Source: Pseudomonas frederiksbergensis (GTDB taxonomy: Bacteria > Pseudomonadota > Gammaproteobacteria > Pseudomonadales > Pseudomonadaceae). Taken from it: a DNA stretch of 64,000 bases. The position numbers and the translations under genes are program-made. Where the stretch lies: the NCBI RefSeq assembly GCF_003732705.1, contig NZ_MOBR01000042.1:1-64000 (forward strand), written 5' to 3'. How positions within the stretch are numbered: the first letter of the stretch is position 1; every line of letters starts with the position of its first letter. This document shows, one piece after another, positions 35,081 through 43,029 of the stretch. The notes beneath the pieces were generated by a model. The model saw only the letters and a list, made by a program, of their open reading frames with translations, did no database searches and was not told where the DNA came from.

Positions 35081-36375
35081 GCCGCACCGCTCTGACCAAA
35101 CAACGTCGCCGCCCGACAGGTGCAGACCTGCTCCCGACAATGGCTGAAACTCCCGCCTCCGGGCAGCAGACACAGCAGCACCAACGGTTCACTCGATTGC
35201 AGCAAGGCCAGCAGACCGTCCGCTTCTTGAGGCTCAGGGGACGGCACTTCGATGACCTCGACGGCCGGCGGACGCTGAAGCAGTCCGGTGATCAGCGGTT
35301 GATCCGGGTCACCTCCGATGAAACTGACCACCACTTCGGCCCCCGCCCGCCATTGCGAGGCAGCCGCGCCTTGCAGCTCTGGGGCCAACGGCAGCCAACA
35401 GTGACCCGGTTTTGCCCCTTCGCCCTGATAGAGCCAGTCGAACTGCACGGCCACCGGCCGCGACGGATCGGGCTGTTCCTCTTCAACCTCCACGACCCAG
35501 GCCCTTTGCAGACTCAGCATCTGCGGTTTCGCCGGCCCTTGGCTCGCCACCCAAGGCGCCTCCCACGGAACCGCGCGGATCCTGTTGGAATAGGAAAACA
35601 GCGGTTCCTGACCACCCTGATGCTCAATCTTGATCAACCGCCACAGGTCATTCCACTCACTGACCGGATGCCCGGCCAGTGGCAACAGTTGACCACTGCG
35701 TAACGTCATCAGGTCCGTATGGCCCTCGGCAATCGGCACCGCTTTCTTGCCGACTTGCACCTCGAACCGACACATCGTTTCGTCCTGAAACACCAGGGTT
35801 TCGGCACGGCGCGACGCCCCGTGACCGTCACCGACGACCAGACAGTGCCCGCGACTGGAATGTTCGAAATGGTAGTGAAGACGCTCCTCGGCGCACAGCC
35901 GTTGGAAAAACTGAAGGTCCGATTCGCGGTATTGCGTGCAAAAATCCCGGGGCGGGTAACTTTCATTCAACTCCAGACGCCAATCCTTGCCGGCAATCCC
36001 GTGCTCCTTGAGCACCTGGCCAAGAATCTGCGGCACCGAACGCGCGCTGAAAATGCGCTGGCTGAAACGCTGGGCCAGGCACGCCAGTTTCGGCCGCAGG
36101 CGCACACGGCACAACCGGGACAAGACGCCATGCTCACGCTGGACGAGTTCATGTAATTGCCCGTGGATACCGTTCCCGGCGGCTTCGAACTGCAAGAACG
36201 CCGAACGATATAGCAGGCTGGCAAGGTCCAGGCTCGGGTCATCAATCAGCAGGTCCACCTCGAACGCAAATGGCTCGCTGATGGCTTCACTACCGGTAAA
36301 GGCCAGGACCTCAAAGGCGTCGGGCAGGCCCGCAATATCCAGCCGAAAGGACGGCTCGTTGACTGGATCGAACAT
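35077..36375 (-). CDS. Short type VI secretion tip protein VgrG without spike
   Basis: A 432-residue VgrG. The gp27-like base domains are present (LDIAGLPDAFEVLAFTGSEA at the N-terminus; QYRESDLQFFQRLCAEERLH in the middle), as is the gp5-like OB domain (VAVQFDWLYQGEG, then GGDPDQPLITGLL at about 355-370). Typical VgrGs run past 600 residues with a repeated beta-prism spike. Here the protein ends about 60 residues after the OB domain in a Leu- and Cys-rich tail (LVLLCLLPGGGSFSHC, VCTC). No T6SS core genes lie in the window, so this is an orphan cluster with the DUF4123 gene. Confidence 0.88.
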   Translation of the reverse strand: MFDPVNEPSFRLDIAGLPDAFEVLAFTGSEAISEPFAFEVDLLIDDPSLDLASLLYRSAFLQFEAAGNGIHGQLHELVQREHGVLSRLCRVRLRPKLACLAQRFSQRIFSARSVPQILGQVLKEHGIAGKDWRLELNESYPPRDFCTQYRESDLQFFQRLCAEERLHYHFEHSSRGHCLVVGDGHGASRRAETLVFQDETMCRFEVQVGKKAVPIAEGHTDLMTLRSGQLLPLAGHPVSEWNDLWRLIKIEHQGGQEPLFSYSNRIRAVPWEAPWVASQGPAKPQMLSLQRAWVVEVEEEQPDPSRPVAVQFDWLYQGEGAKPGHCWLPLAPELQGAAASQWRAGAEVVVSFIGGDPDQPLITGLLQRPPAVEVIEVPSPEPQEADGLLALLQSSEPLVLLCLLPGGGSFSHCREQVCTCRAATLFGQSGAA

Positions 36376-36608
36376 CGGCGATTCTCTACAGGAGGGGCGG
36401 CCGGGGATTCTCGCTGAGAGACATGGCCGAGTAGAGAGCTGAAGTACAACTTAGGAAATGACCTACGCGAAAAGAAGACCACATCGCTTTAGTAGCCGTT
36501 TATGTGGGGCATTTCGCTTGGCAAGAAAGAAGCGTCCCACCAAGTCATCTGAAATTTCCGCAGCGCGAAGTAAATTTTCAGACAACCTGATGGGAGCAGT
36601 GCCTTACC

Positions 36609-38522
36609 TCAAGAAGACAGGTAAGACGAACGGGTCAGGCCCAGGCGCAGCGCGTCGAGGAACTGGGTCCGCTCGGCGGCGGTGATGCGCGCACTGGCGC
36701 ATTTGTCGCGGTAATGAGTCATCAACTCCTCCGGCGACAAGTGCACGTAGCGCAGCATGTCTTCGATGGTGTCGTGGGTTTCGATACCGGCGTGGTACAC
36801 GCTGCCGTCGGCGTTCTGATAGATGTTCACCGAGTCGGTGTCACCGAACAGGTTGTGCATGTCGCCGAGAATTTCCTGGTAAGCGCCGACCAGGAAGATC
36901 CCCAGCAGGTAGTCTTCACCTTCGTTCAGGCCGTGCACAGGCAGGCTGGTTTCGATGCTCTGCTCGTCGACGTATTGCTTGATCTTGCCGTCGGAGTCGC
37001 AGGTCAGATCTTGCAGCACTGCACGGCGCATCGGCTCTTCGTCGAGACGGTGCAGCGGCAGGATCGGCAATACCTGGCCGATGGCCCAGGTGTCCGGCAG
37101 GCTCTGGAACACCGAGAAGTTGCAGATGTACTTGTCAGCGAGCTTGTCGTTGAGTTCGTCGAGCACCTGACGGTGCGAACGCTGACGTGCCTTCAACGAG
37201 TTGTGCAGGCGACGGCAGACCGCGAAGTAGCACTGCTCGGCCAGGGCTTTCTCGGCCAGGGTCAGTTTGCCATCGGCGTACTGGGTGGCGATGTCGCTCA
37301 TGTAGTGCGTGGCGCGCCAGTAGGTTTCGGTGACCATCTCGATGTCGGTCGGACCCAGCAGGTCAACCAGCCATTGCACGGTTTCCGGCAGCGCTTCCTT
37401 GTTTTCGATCTGCGGCACGTCGTCGTTGTGCTTCTCGACGTCGGTGACCTGCACCACGAGCATGGCGTGGTGGGCAGTCAGGGAACGGCCGCTCTCGGAG
37501 AAGATGTTCGGGTGCGGCAGGCTCTGAGCGTCGCAGAATTCCTTGAGCATCCCGACCACGACACCGGCGTAATCGTCCATGTCGTAGTTGATCGAGCTGG
37601 CGTTACGCGAGTGCGTACCGTCGTAGTCAACGCCCAAACCGCCGCCGACGTCGATGTGATCCACCGGCAGGCCAAGGTTGCGCAGCTCGCCGTAGTAGCG
37701 GATCGCTTCCTTGAAACCGTGCTGGTAGTCCGCCAGGTTGGCGATCTGCGAACCCATGTGGAAGTGCAGCAGGCGAATGCCTTGATCCAGGCCCGCCGCG
37801 CGGAAGCGCTCGACCACGGACAGCAATTGCGCCGCCGACAGACCGAACTTGGACTTCTCGCCACCGGTGTCCGCCCACTTGGACGAAGCCAGGGACGACA
37901 GACGCACGCGCAGGCCGACCTGTGGCTTGACCTTCAGCGAGGCCGCTTCTTCGATCACCAGCTCAACTTCGGATTCTTTCTCGATCACGATGAACACGTT
38001 GTGGCCGAGTTTCTGGCCCATCAGCGCCAAACGGATGAACTCGCGGTCCTTGTAACCGTTGCAGACGATGGTGCCGCCCTTCGGCGCCAGGGCCAGCACG
38101 GCCAGCAGCTCAGGCTTGGAGCCGGCTTCCAGGCCAATGGACACGTCCTGGGTGGCGATGATGTTTTCAATCACCGCTTCTTGCTGGTTGACCTTGATCG
38201 GGTACAGCGCGGTGTACTTGCTCTGGTATTCCAGACGTTCGATGTTGGCATCGAAGGCGCCGGTCAACTGACGCACGCGGTCTTGCAGGATATCCGGGAA
38301 CCGCACCAGCAATGGCAAGGACAAACCGCTTTTGCGCAGTTGGTCGACTTGCTCGAACAGGTCGATAGGCGAACTGGTCGGACCGTTCGGACGAACTTCG
38401 ACGCGACCGGCGTCATTGATCGCGAAATATCCGGCCCCCCAATGGCGGATCCCGTAAACACTGCGGCTGTCCGCAACTGTCCATTGGCTGCCATCGTCTT
38501 TGCGTGTGCGTCTTACGGACAT
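36609..38522 (-). CDS. speA: Biosynthetic arginine decarboxylase SpeA
   Basis: A 637-residue PLP- and Mg-dependent enzyme converting arginine to agmatine, the first step of putrescine synthesis by the agmatine route. The PLP lysine is K110 in YPIKVNQQ. The glycine-rich phosphate-binding segment reads DHIDVGGGLGVDYDG, and the C-terminal domain keeps CDSDGKI. The length is that of the family. ATG 38522 is preceded by AGGGGAC. A 14-bp inverted repeat lies upstream (38659-38732). Confidence 0.96.
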   Translation of the reverse strand: MSVRRTRKDDGSQWTVADSRSVYGIRHWGAGYFAINDAGRVEVRPNGPTSSPIDLFEQVDQLRKSGLSLPLLVRFPDILQDRVRQLTGAFDANIERLEYQSKYTALYPIKVNQQEAVIENIIATQDVSIGLEAGSKPELLAVLALAPKGGTIVCNGYKDREFIRLALMGQKLGHNVFIVIEKESEVELVIEEAASLKVKPQVGLRVRLSSLASSKWADTGGEKSKFGLSAAQLLSVVERFRAAGLDQGIRLLHFHMGSQIANLADYQHGFKEAIRYYGELRNLGLPVDHIDVGGGLGVDYDGTHSRNASSINYDMDDYAGVVVGMLKEFCDAQSLPHPNIFSESGRSLTAHHAMLVVQVTDVEKHNDDVPQIENKEALPETVQWLVDLLGPTDIEMVTETYWRATHYMSDIATQYADGKLTLAEKALAEQCYFAVCRRLHNSLKARQRSHRQVLDELNDKLADKYICNFSVFQSLPDTWAIGQVLPILPLHRLDEEPMRRAVLQDLTCDSDGKIKQYVDEQSIETSLPVHGLNEGEDYLLGIFLVGAYQEILGDMHNLFGDTDSVNIYQNADGSVYHAGIETHDTIEDMLRYVHLSPEELMTHYRDKCASARITAAERTQFLDALRLGLTRSSYLSS

Positions 38523-38658
38523 TGAAGTCCCCTATAAAGAAGTCATAGAGCGTCGCCTGGGTTCAGGCCGGCGCAGTCTAAAGAATGAAAATGACGGTTC
38601 GTCAACGAGGGGATAGACCTCGCTGACCGCAGTGAGTTTAGAAACCAGTCAGAACAGG

Positions 38659-38732
38659 CTCTGTGAAAACCATGTGGGCGACGCCAGGCCTGCTGTCAGG
38701 ACCGGGTCAAGCCGAGGGTGGTTTTCACAGAG
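38659..38732. repeat. Long-armed inverted repeat between sui1 and speA
   Basis: Two perfect 14-base arms (CTCTGTGAAAACCA and its inverse) enclose 46 bases. The outer arm ends four bases from the SUI1-protein stop codon. It may terminate that gene or bind a regulator ahead of speA. There is no T tract. Confidence 0.6.
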
Positions 38733-38736
38733 GCTG

Positions 38737-39108
38737 CTAGCCGCCGGACTTCTTCGCCTTGAAACCCAGCTTGATCAACTCCGCCAAGAGTAGCTCGACA
38801 TGATCACCCTGGATTTCGATGATGCCGTCTTTCAACGCCCCGCCGGTGCCGCAACGTTTCTTCAACGTGGTGGCCAGGGCCGTGAGCGCGTCGAGGGCCA
38901 ACGGCACGCCGGTGATGGTGGTCACCGTCTTGCCGCCTCGGCCCTTGCTTTCGCGACGCACGCGAGCGATGCCGTCGCCGGCCGGGATCACGGTTTGTTT
39001 GCAGATACAGGCGTCCACCGGTTTGCTGCAATCCGGGCAATGACGACCTGCGTCGGTGGAAAATACCAGGCCACCAAGGGCGGCGAAGGATGCGGCTTTT
39101 TTGGCCAC
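38737..39108 (-). CDS. SUI1/YciH translation initiation factor-like protein
   Basis: A 123-residue protein homologous to eIF1 (SUI1) and to E. coli YciH. An N-terminal Cys-rich segment (HCPDCSKPVDACIC) may bind zinc. The SUI1 core follows: RGGKTVTTITGVPL, LKKRCGTGGALKDGIIEIQG. YciH can check start-codon choice in vitro; its role in the cell is unsettled. The start is GTG 39108, eight bases after AGAGG; the longer ATG reading at 39162 has no ribosome site or family match. Confidence 0.88.
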   Translation of the reverse strand: MAKKAASFAALGGLVFSTDAGRHCPDCSKPVDACICKQTVIPAGDGIARVRRESKGRGGKTVTTITGVPLALDALTALATTLKKRCGTGGALKDGIIEIQGDHVELLLAELIKLGFKAKKSGG

Positions 39109-39216
39109 CGGCAATCCTCTTGGGAGGACAAAGACTGGTCGCGGCACTTGGGCAAGTGCCATCGACCGCGAAGCCCCACTCAGGCAGGGGCAGCGCTACT
39201 GAACCGGTAAAACCCT

Positions 39217-39304
39217 GTAGGAGCGAAGCTTGCTCGCGAAAGCGGTGTGTCAGGCACCCCATTCTGGATGTGCCGCCGTCTTCGCGAGCAAGCTTCGCTC
39301 CTAC
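39217..39304. repeat. REPIN, GTAGGAGCGAAGC variant
   Basis: An inverted pair of REP palindromes of a slightly different subfamily (GTAGGAGCGAAGCTTGCTCG) from the arrays. It lies in the promoter-side gap upstream of the SUI1-protein gene, between that gene and the Nudix gene's stop. Confidence 0.9.
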
Positions 39305-39387
39305 AAAGAGCAATGTCGGTTCAGCTTGAAAAGGTCGCGCAGTGTAACGGCAAAAAGCCGACTTGCTAAGAGCCAATCGGCGCCAAT

Positions 39388-39945
39388 TTATGCCTTCTTT
39401 GCGACGTCGGTTTGCTGAGCCTTCAGATAACGCTTCAACGCCGCCAAAGAGTCCGGGCAATAAGGCTTTTGCTGGATTTCCAGCATGACCTGATCGATCG
39501 GGATAAAGCGCGCTTCGAGCACTTCTTCCGGTTGCAGGATCAACGGACCGTCCCACACCGCCGAAAACGCCGAACACCACAGTCGATTACCGGTGTCCTC
39601 AAAGAAAAAGTGATCATGGGCGGTCAGTTCCACGCCGCTCACGCCCAATTCTTCCTCCAGCTCACGGGCGGCCGACTCGGCGTAGCTCTCGTTCGCCTGG
39701 ACCATGCCCCCCGCCGCCACGTCCCAGTAACCGGGATAGATGGCTTTGCTCAGGGTGCGACGATGCACGCAGAGCTCACCGGCCGAGTTGAACAGCATGA
39801 TGTAGGTGCCGCGCCCGATCAGCCCGCGTTCGCGCAAGTCGCTGCGGACCAGGCCGCCGAGCAGGTTGTCCTGTTCGTCGACCCAGGCGATCTGTTCGGC
39901 ATCCGAGGCCGCGCGATGGGCGGCCTCTCTGGCGTTATCAACCAT
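39388..39945 (-). CDS. Nudix hydrolase (YfcD-like)
   Basis: A 185-residue pyrophosphatase of the Nudix superfamily. The Nudix box is complete: GGMVQANESYAESAARELEE followed by ELG. The N-terminal part (QIAWVDEQDNLLGGLVRSDL) is that of the IDI/YfcD-like branch. The substrate is unknown. It follows the DUF2333 gene after three bases on the same strand, so they form an operon. Confidence 0.88.
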   Translation of the reverse strand: MVDNAREAAHRAASDAEQIAWVDEQDNLLGGLVRSDLRERGLIGRGTYIMLFNSAGELCVHRRTLSKAIYPGYWDVAAGGMVQANESYAESAARELEEELGVSGVELTAHDHFFFEDTGNRLWCSAFSAVWDGPLILQPEEVLEARFIPIDQVMLEIQQKPYCPDSLAALKRYLKAQQTDVAKKA

Positions 39946-39948
39946 GAC

Positions 39949-41016
39949 TCAGCCCTGGTTAAGCAGTTGACGCAAATCGATCACGGCCGCGTTGGCCCGG
40001 GAAATGTAGTTGGCCATGACCAGCGAGTGGTTGGCCAGCACCCCGAAGCCGCTACCGTTGAGGATCATCGGGCTCCAGACCGGCTCTTGCGAAGCCTCCA
40101 GCTCACGGATGATCTGACGCACGCTGACCGTGGCGTTTTTCTTCGCCAGTACGTCGGCGAAATCGACTTCGATGGCGCGCAGCAGGTGGGACAAGGCCCA
40201 GGCCTGACCGCGAGCTTCGTAGAACACGTTGTCGATCTGCATCCACGGGGTTTCGACGATTTCTTCGTCAACCTGCGGCACTTGGCCCGGCACCACCACT
40301 TCGGTTTTCAGCGAAGTGTTGAGCTTGACCCGGCCAACGCTGGCCGACAGGCGTTGCGACAGCGAACCCAGACGGGTGCCAACATCGCCCAGCCAGTTGT
40401 TCAGGTTGTCGGCACGGGCATAGAACAAGGCGTTTTTCTGCGAAGGATCGGACAGACGCGCCTGGTAGCGGCTCAAGGAATTGATGCCTTCCTGATATTC
40501 CGACTCGCTGGACGGCAGCACCCAGCTCTTGTTATCGAAGTTGAAACGCGGCTCGGCCTTGGCCAGGTCGGAATCTTCCGCCGATTGCGACTGCGAGCGC
40601 GCAAAGTCTTTACGCAGGGCACGGGTCAGGTCGCGGACCTGGACCAACACGCCATATTCCCAGCTAGGCATGTTGTCCATCCACAGGCCTGGCGGGAAGC
40701 GGTCGTTGGAAATGTAGCCGCCCGGTTTGGTCAGCAACGTACCGGCAACGGTCTTGAGGGTTTCCACCGTGGTGTAGCCGACGACCATCTGCCGGCCATC
40801 TTTCTCGGCAGCCACCTGGGCATTTTGCTGGACCGGAAACAGCGCAGGTTCTTCGCTCCAGTACCAACCCAGGCCGATCGTCACCAACAGGTAAATGGTA
40901 ATCAGAGTGGCCAGCGCCCGGCTGAACAACAGGCCGCTGACATAGCTGCGGGTGGCCGATTTCGGTTCAGCGGCACGTTCAGGTGCGCTGCCCGCGCGGT
41001 TCTTCCAGTCCAGCAT
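39949..41016 (-). CDS. DUF2333 membrane-anchored protein
   Basis: A 355-residue protein with a single N-terminal membrane helix (ALATLITIYLLVTIGLGWYW, about residues 35-55) and a large soluble part, expected in the periplasm, rich in helices. It belongs to DUF2333, a proteobacterial family without assigned function. Upstream in the same operon as the Nudix gene; ATG 41016 is preceded by AAGGATATC. Confidence 0.85.
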   Translation of the reverse strand: MLDWKNRAGSAPERAAEPKSATRSYVSGLLFSRALATLITIYLLVTIGLGWYWSEEPALFPVQQNAQVAAEKDGRQMVVGYTTVETLKTVAGTLLTKPGGYISNDRFPPGLWMDNMPSWEYGVLVQVRDLTRALRKDFARSQSQSAEDSDLAKAEPRFNFDNKSWVLPSSESEYQEGINSLSRYQARLSDPSQKNALFYARADNLNNWLGDVGTRLGSLSQRLSASVGRVKLNTSLKTEVVVPGQVPQVDEEIVETPWMQIDNVFYEARGQAWALSHLLRAIEVDFADVLAKKNATVSVRQIIRELEASQEPVWSPMILNGSGFGVLANHSLVMANYISRANAAVIDLRQLLNQG

Positions 41017-41306
41017 GGCGATATCCTTTCAATCACTTGAGTTCATCGGTTCGACCACAACCCTACGCCATCGTGCCGCTTTTTACCGCGCCTAAATCCT
41101 GCGGGAAACAGCGAGCCATACAATCGCATCGATCGAGGCGCCACTATAAATGAAGCACAGCCCTGGAGCCTATGCGACCAGTCGGTCAGGAACTGAATGA
41201 GGTCGCTTTGCAGATTATTGACGTACGACACTCATGTGACTGAAAAGAGGTGCTAGCATAGAGCCACCAGTCGATCTCAGCATGCACCCTAACTAGTAGT
41301 CAGGAT

Positions 41307-42977
41307 ATGACCGAGCCAGAAGACCCCAGCCGTGAGCGCCTCAAGCACCACTTTGCCCAGCGGGTAATTCATCAGGCACGTCAGATTCTTGAGATATGGC
41401 AGCGCCTGCAACGCAGCGAGTGGTCCACCACCGATTTATCCGAGCTGAGCGAGGCCAACCTGCGCCTGCTGCGTTTTGCCGAGCGCTTCGAACAACCGGA
41501 ACACTCGCAACTGGCGCGCCATATCGGCCAGTCCCTGGAAGCGGTGGACGCCAATCGCGGACGCCTGAGCAGCGGGCTGATCACTGACCTCAACCGTTTG
41601 ATGCAACGCCTGTCCCGCACCGGCCTGCGTCACGGCGATCAACTGGACCAGACTTTTCTGCCGCCGCTGCGCAAGCCGATCTACGTGATGTTGCAGGATC
41701 ACGATCGCGCCGAGCGGCTGGCCAAGCAACTGGAATTCTTCGGGCTCAGTGCGCAATCCCTGGACAGCGTCTCGGCGTTTCGCTCCTCCATGGTCGAGCG
41801 GTTGCCGGCGGCGATTGTCATGGATGTGGATTTCAGCGGTCCCGGCATCGGCCTGAAACTGGCCGCCGAAGCCCAAGTCGGTCTCGACGAGCCACTGCCG
41901 CTGTTGTTTTTCAGCCTGCTCGAAACCGACACCCCGACCCGCCTCGCTGCCGTGCGCGCCGGTGGCCAGGAATTTCTCACTGGCACCCTCGAAGCGTCGA
42001 GCCTGCTGGAGAAGATCGAAGTCCTGACCTGCGTCGCCCAGTACGAACCGTACAAAGTGCTGATCATCGACGACTCCCGCGCCCAGGCCTTGCACACCGA
42101 GCGCCTGCTCAACAGCGCCGGGATCGTCACGCGGACCTTGATCGAACCGATCCAGGCCATGGCCGAACTCGCGGACTTCCAGCCGGACCTGATCATCCTC
42201 GACATGTACATGCCGGCCTGCACCGGTACGGAACTGGCCAAGGTGATCCGCCACAACGACCGTTACGTCAGCGTGCCGATCATTTACCTGTCGGCCGAAG
42301 ACGATCTGGACAAGCAGCTCGACGCCATGAGCGAGGGCGGCGATGACTTCCTGACCAAACCGATCAAGCCCCGGCACCTGATCACCACCGTGCGCAACCG
42401 CGCCGCCCGCGCCCGTAACCTCAAAGCACGGATGGTCCGCGACAGCCTCACCGGTTTGTACAACCACACCCACATTCTGCAATTGCTCGAAGACTGCTCG
42501 TTCCGCGCCCGCCGCGAGAACAAGCCGCTGAGCTTTGCGATGCTCGACATCGACCACTTCAAACGGGTCAACGACAGCCACGGCCACCCGATGGGCGACC
42601 GGGTGATCAAGAGTCTGGCGCTGTTTCTCAAACAGCGACTGCGCAAGACCGACTTCATTGGCCGTTACGGCGGTGAAGAGTTCGCGATTGTGATGCCGGA
42701 TACCGATGTCGAATCGGCCCATAAGGTGCTCGACGAAATCCGTCAGCGCTTTGCCGAAATTCACTACCCGGCACAGCCACAGGACCTTTGGTGCACCTTC
42801 AGCGCCGGGGTGGTCGAGCTGCGCGAAGATTCCGACAGCCTGATGATGGCCAGCCAGGCGGACGAGGCGCTGTACCGCGCCAAGGACGCCGGACGCAACC
42901 GAGTGCAAGCCGCGCGGGCGTCAAAGCAAAGTGCCACTTTTTCATCGGAATCCACTGATTCGGTCATAACCCTGTAA
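41307..42977 (+). CDS. gcbA: Diguanylate cyclase GcbA, two receivers plus GGDEF
   Basis: A 556-residue c-di-GMP synthase. Parts seen: an N-terminal helical region (1-115) that looks like an Hpt domain without its histidine; a receiver-like domain at about 124-240 (D173 in VMDVDF); a second, complete receiver at 249-370 (D255, D256, D299, K351); then a cyclase domain from about 378. The active site GGEEF (455-459) and inhibitory I-site RxxD (R446-D449) are intact, so it should be active and feedback-controlled. In P. fluorescens and P. aeruginosa (PA4843) GcbA promotes attachment. The name rests on this architecture and the ctpL neighbour. Confidence 0.88.
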   Translation: MTEPEDPSRERLKHHFAQRVIHQARQILEIWQRLQRSEWSTTDLSELSEANLRLLRFAERFEQPEHSQLARHIGQSLEAVDANRGRLSSGLITDLNRLMQRLSRTGLRHGDQLDQTFLPPLRKPIYVMLQDHDRAERLAKQLEFFGLSAQSLDSVSAFRSSMVERLPAAIVMDVDFSGPGIGLKLAAEAQVGLDEPLPLLFFSLLETDTPTRLAAVRAGGQEFLTGTLEASSLLEKIEVLTCVAQYEPYKVLIIDDSRAQALHTERLLNSAGIVTRTLIEPIQAMAELADFQPDLIILDMYMPACTGTELAKVIRHNDRYVSVPIIYLSAEDDLDKQLDAMSEGGDDFLTKPIKPRHLITTVRNRAARARNLKARMVRDSLTGLYNHTHILQLLEDCSFRARRENKPLSFAMLDIDHFKRVNDSHGHPMGDRVIKSLALFLKQRLRKTDFIGRYGGEEFAIVMPDTDVESAHKVLDEIRQRFAEIHYPAQPQDLWCTFSAGVVELREDSDSLMMASQADEALYRAKDAGRNRVQAARASKQSATFSSESTDSVITL

Positions 42978-43029
42978 CACAAACGCAATAAATTCAGGCG
43001 CTTACCATTCTGCCGTTGGTAGACCCGCC

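Noticed and set aside
36714..38525. A 603-codon plus-strand open frame
   Set aside because: It is the antisense shadow of speA, rich in His, Gln and Val as expected for such a frame, and SpeA is unmistakable on the minus strand.
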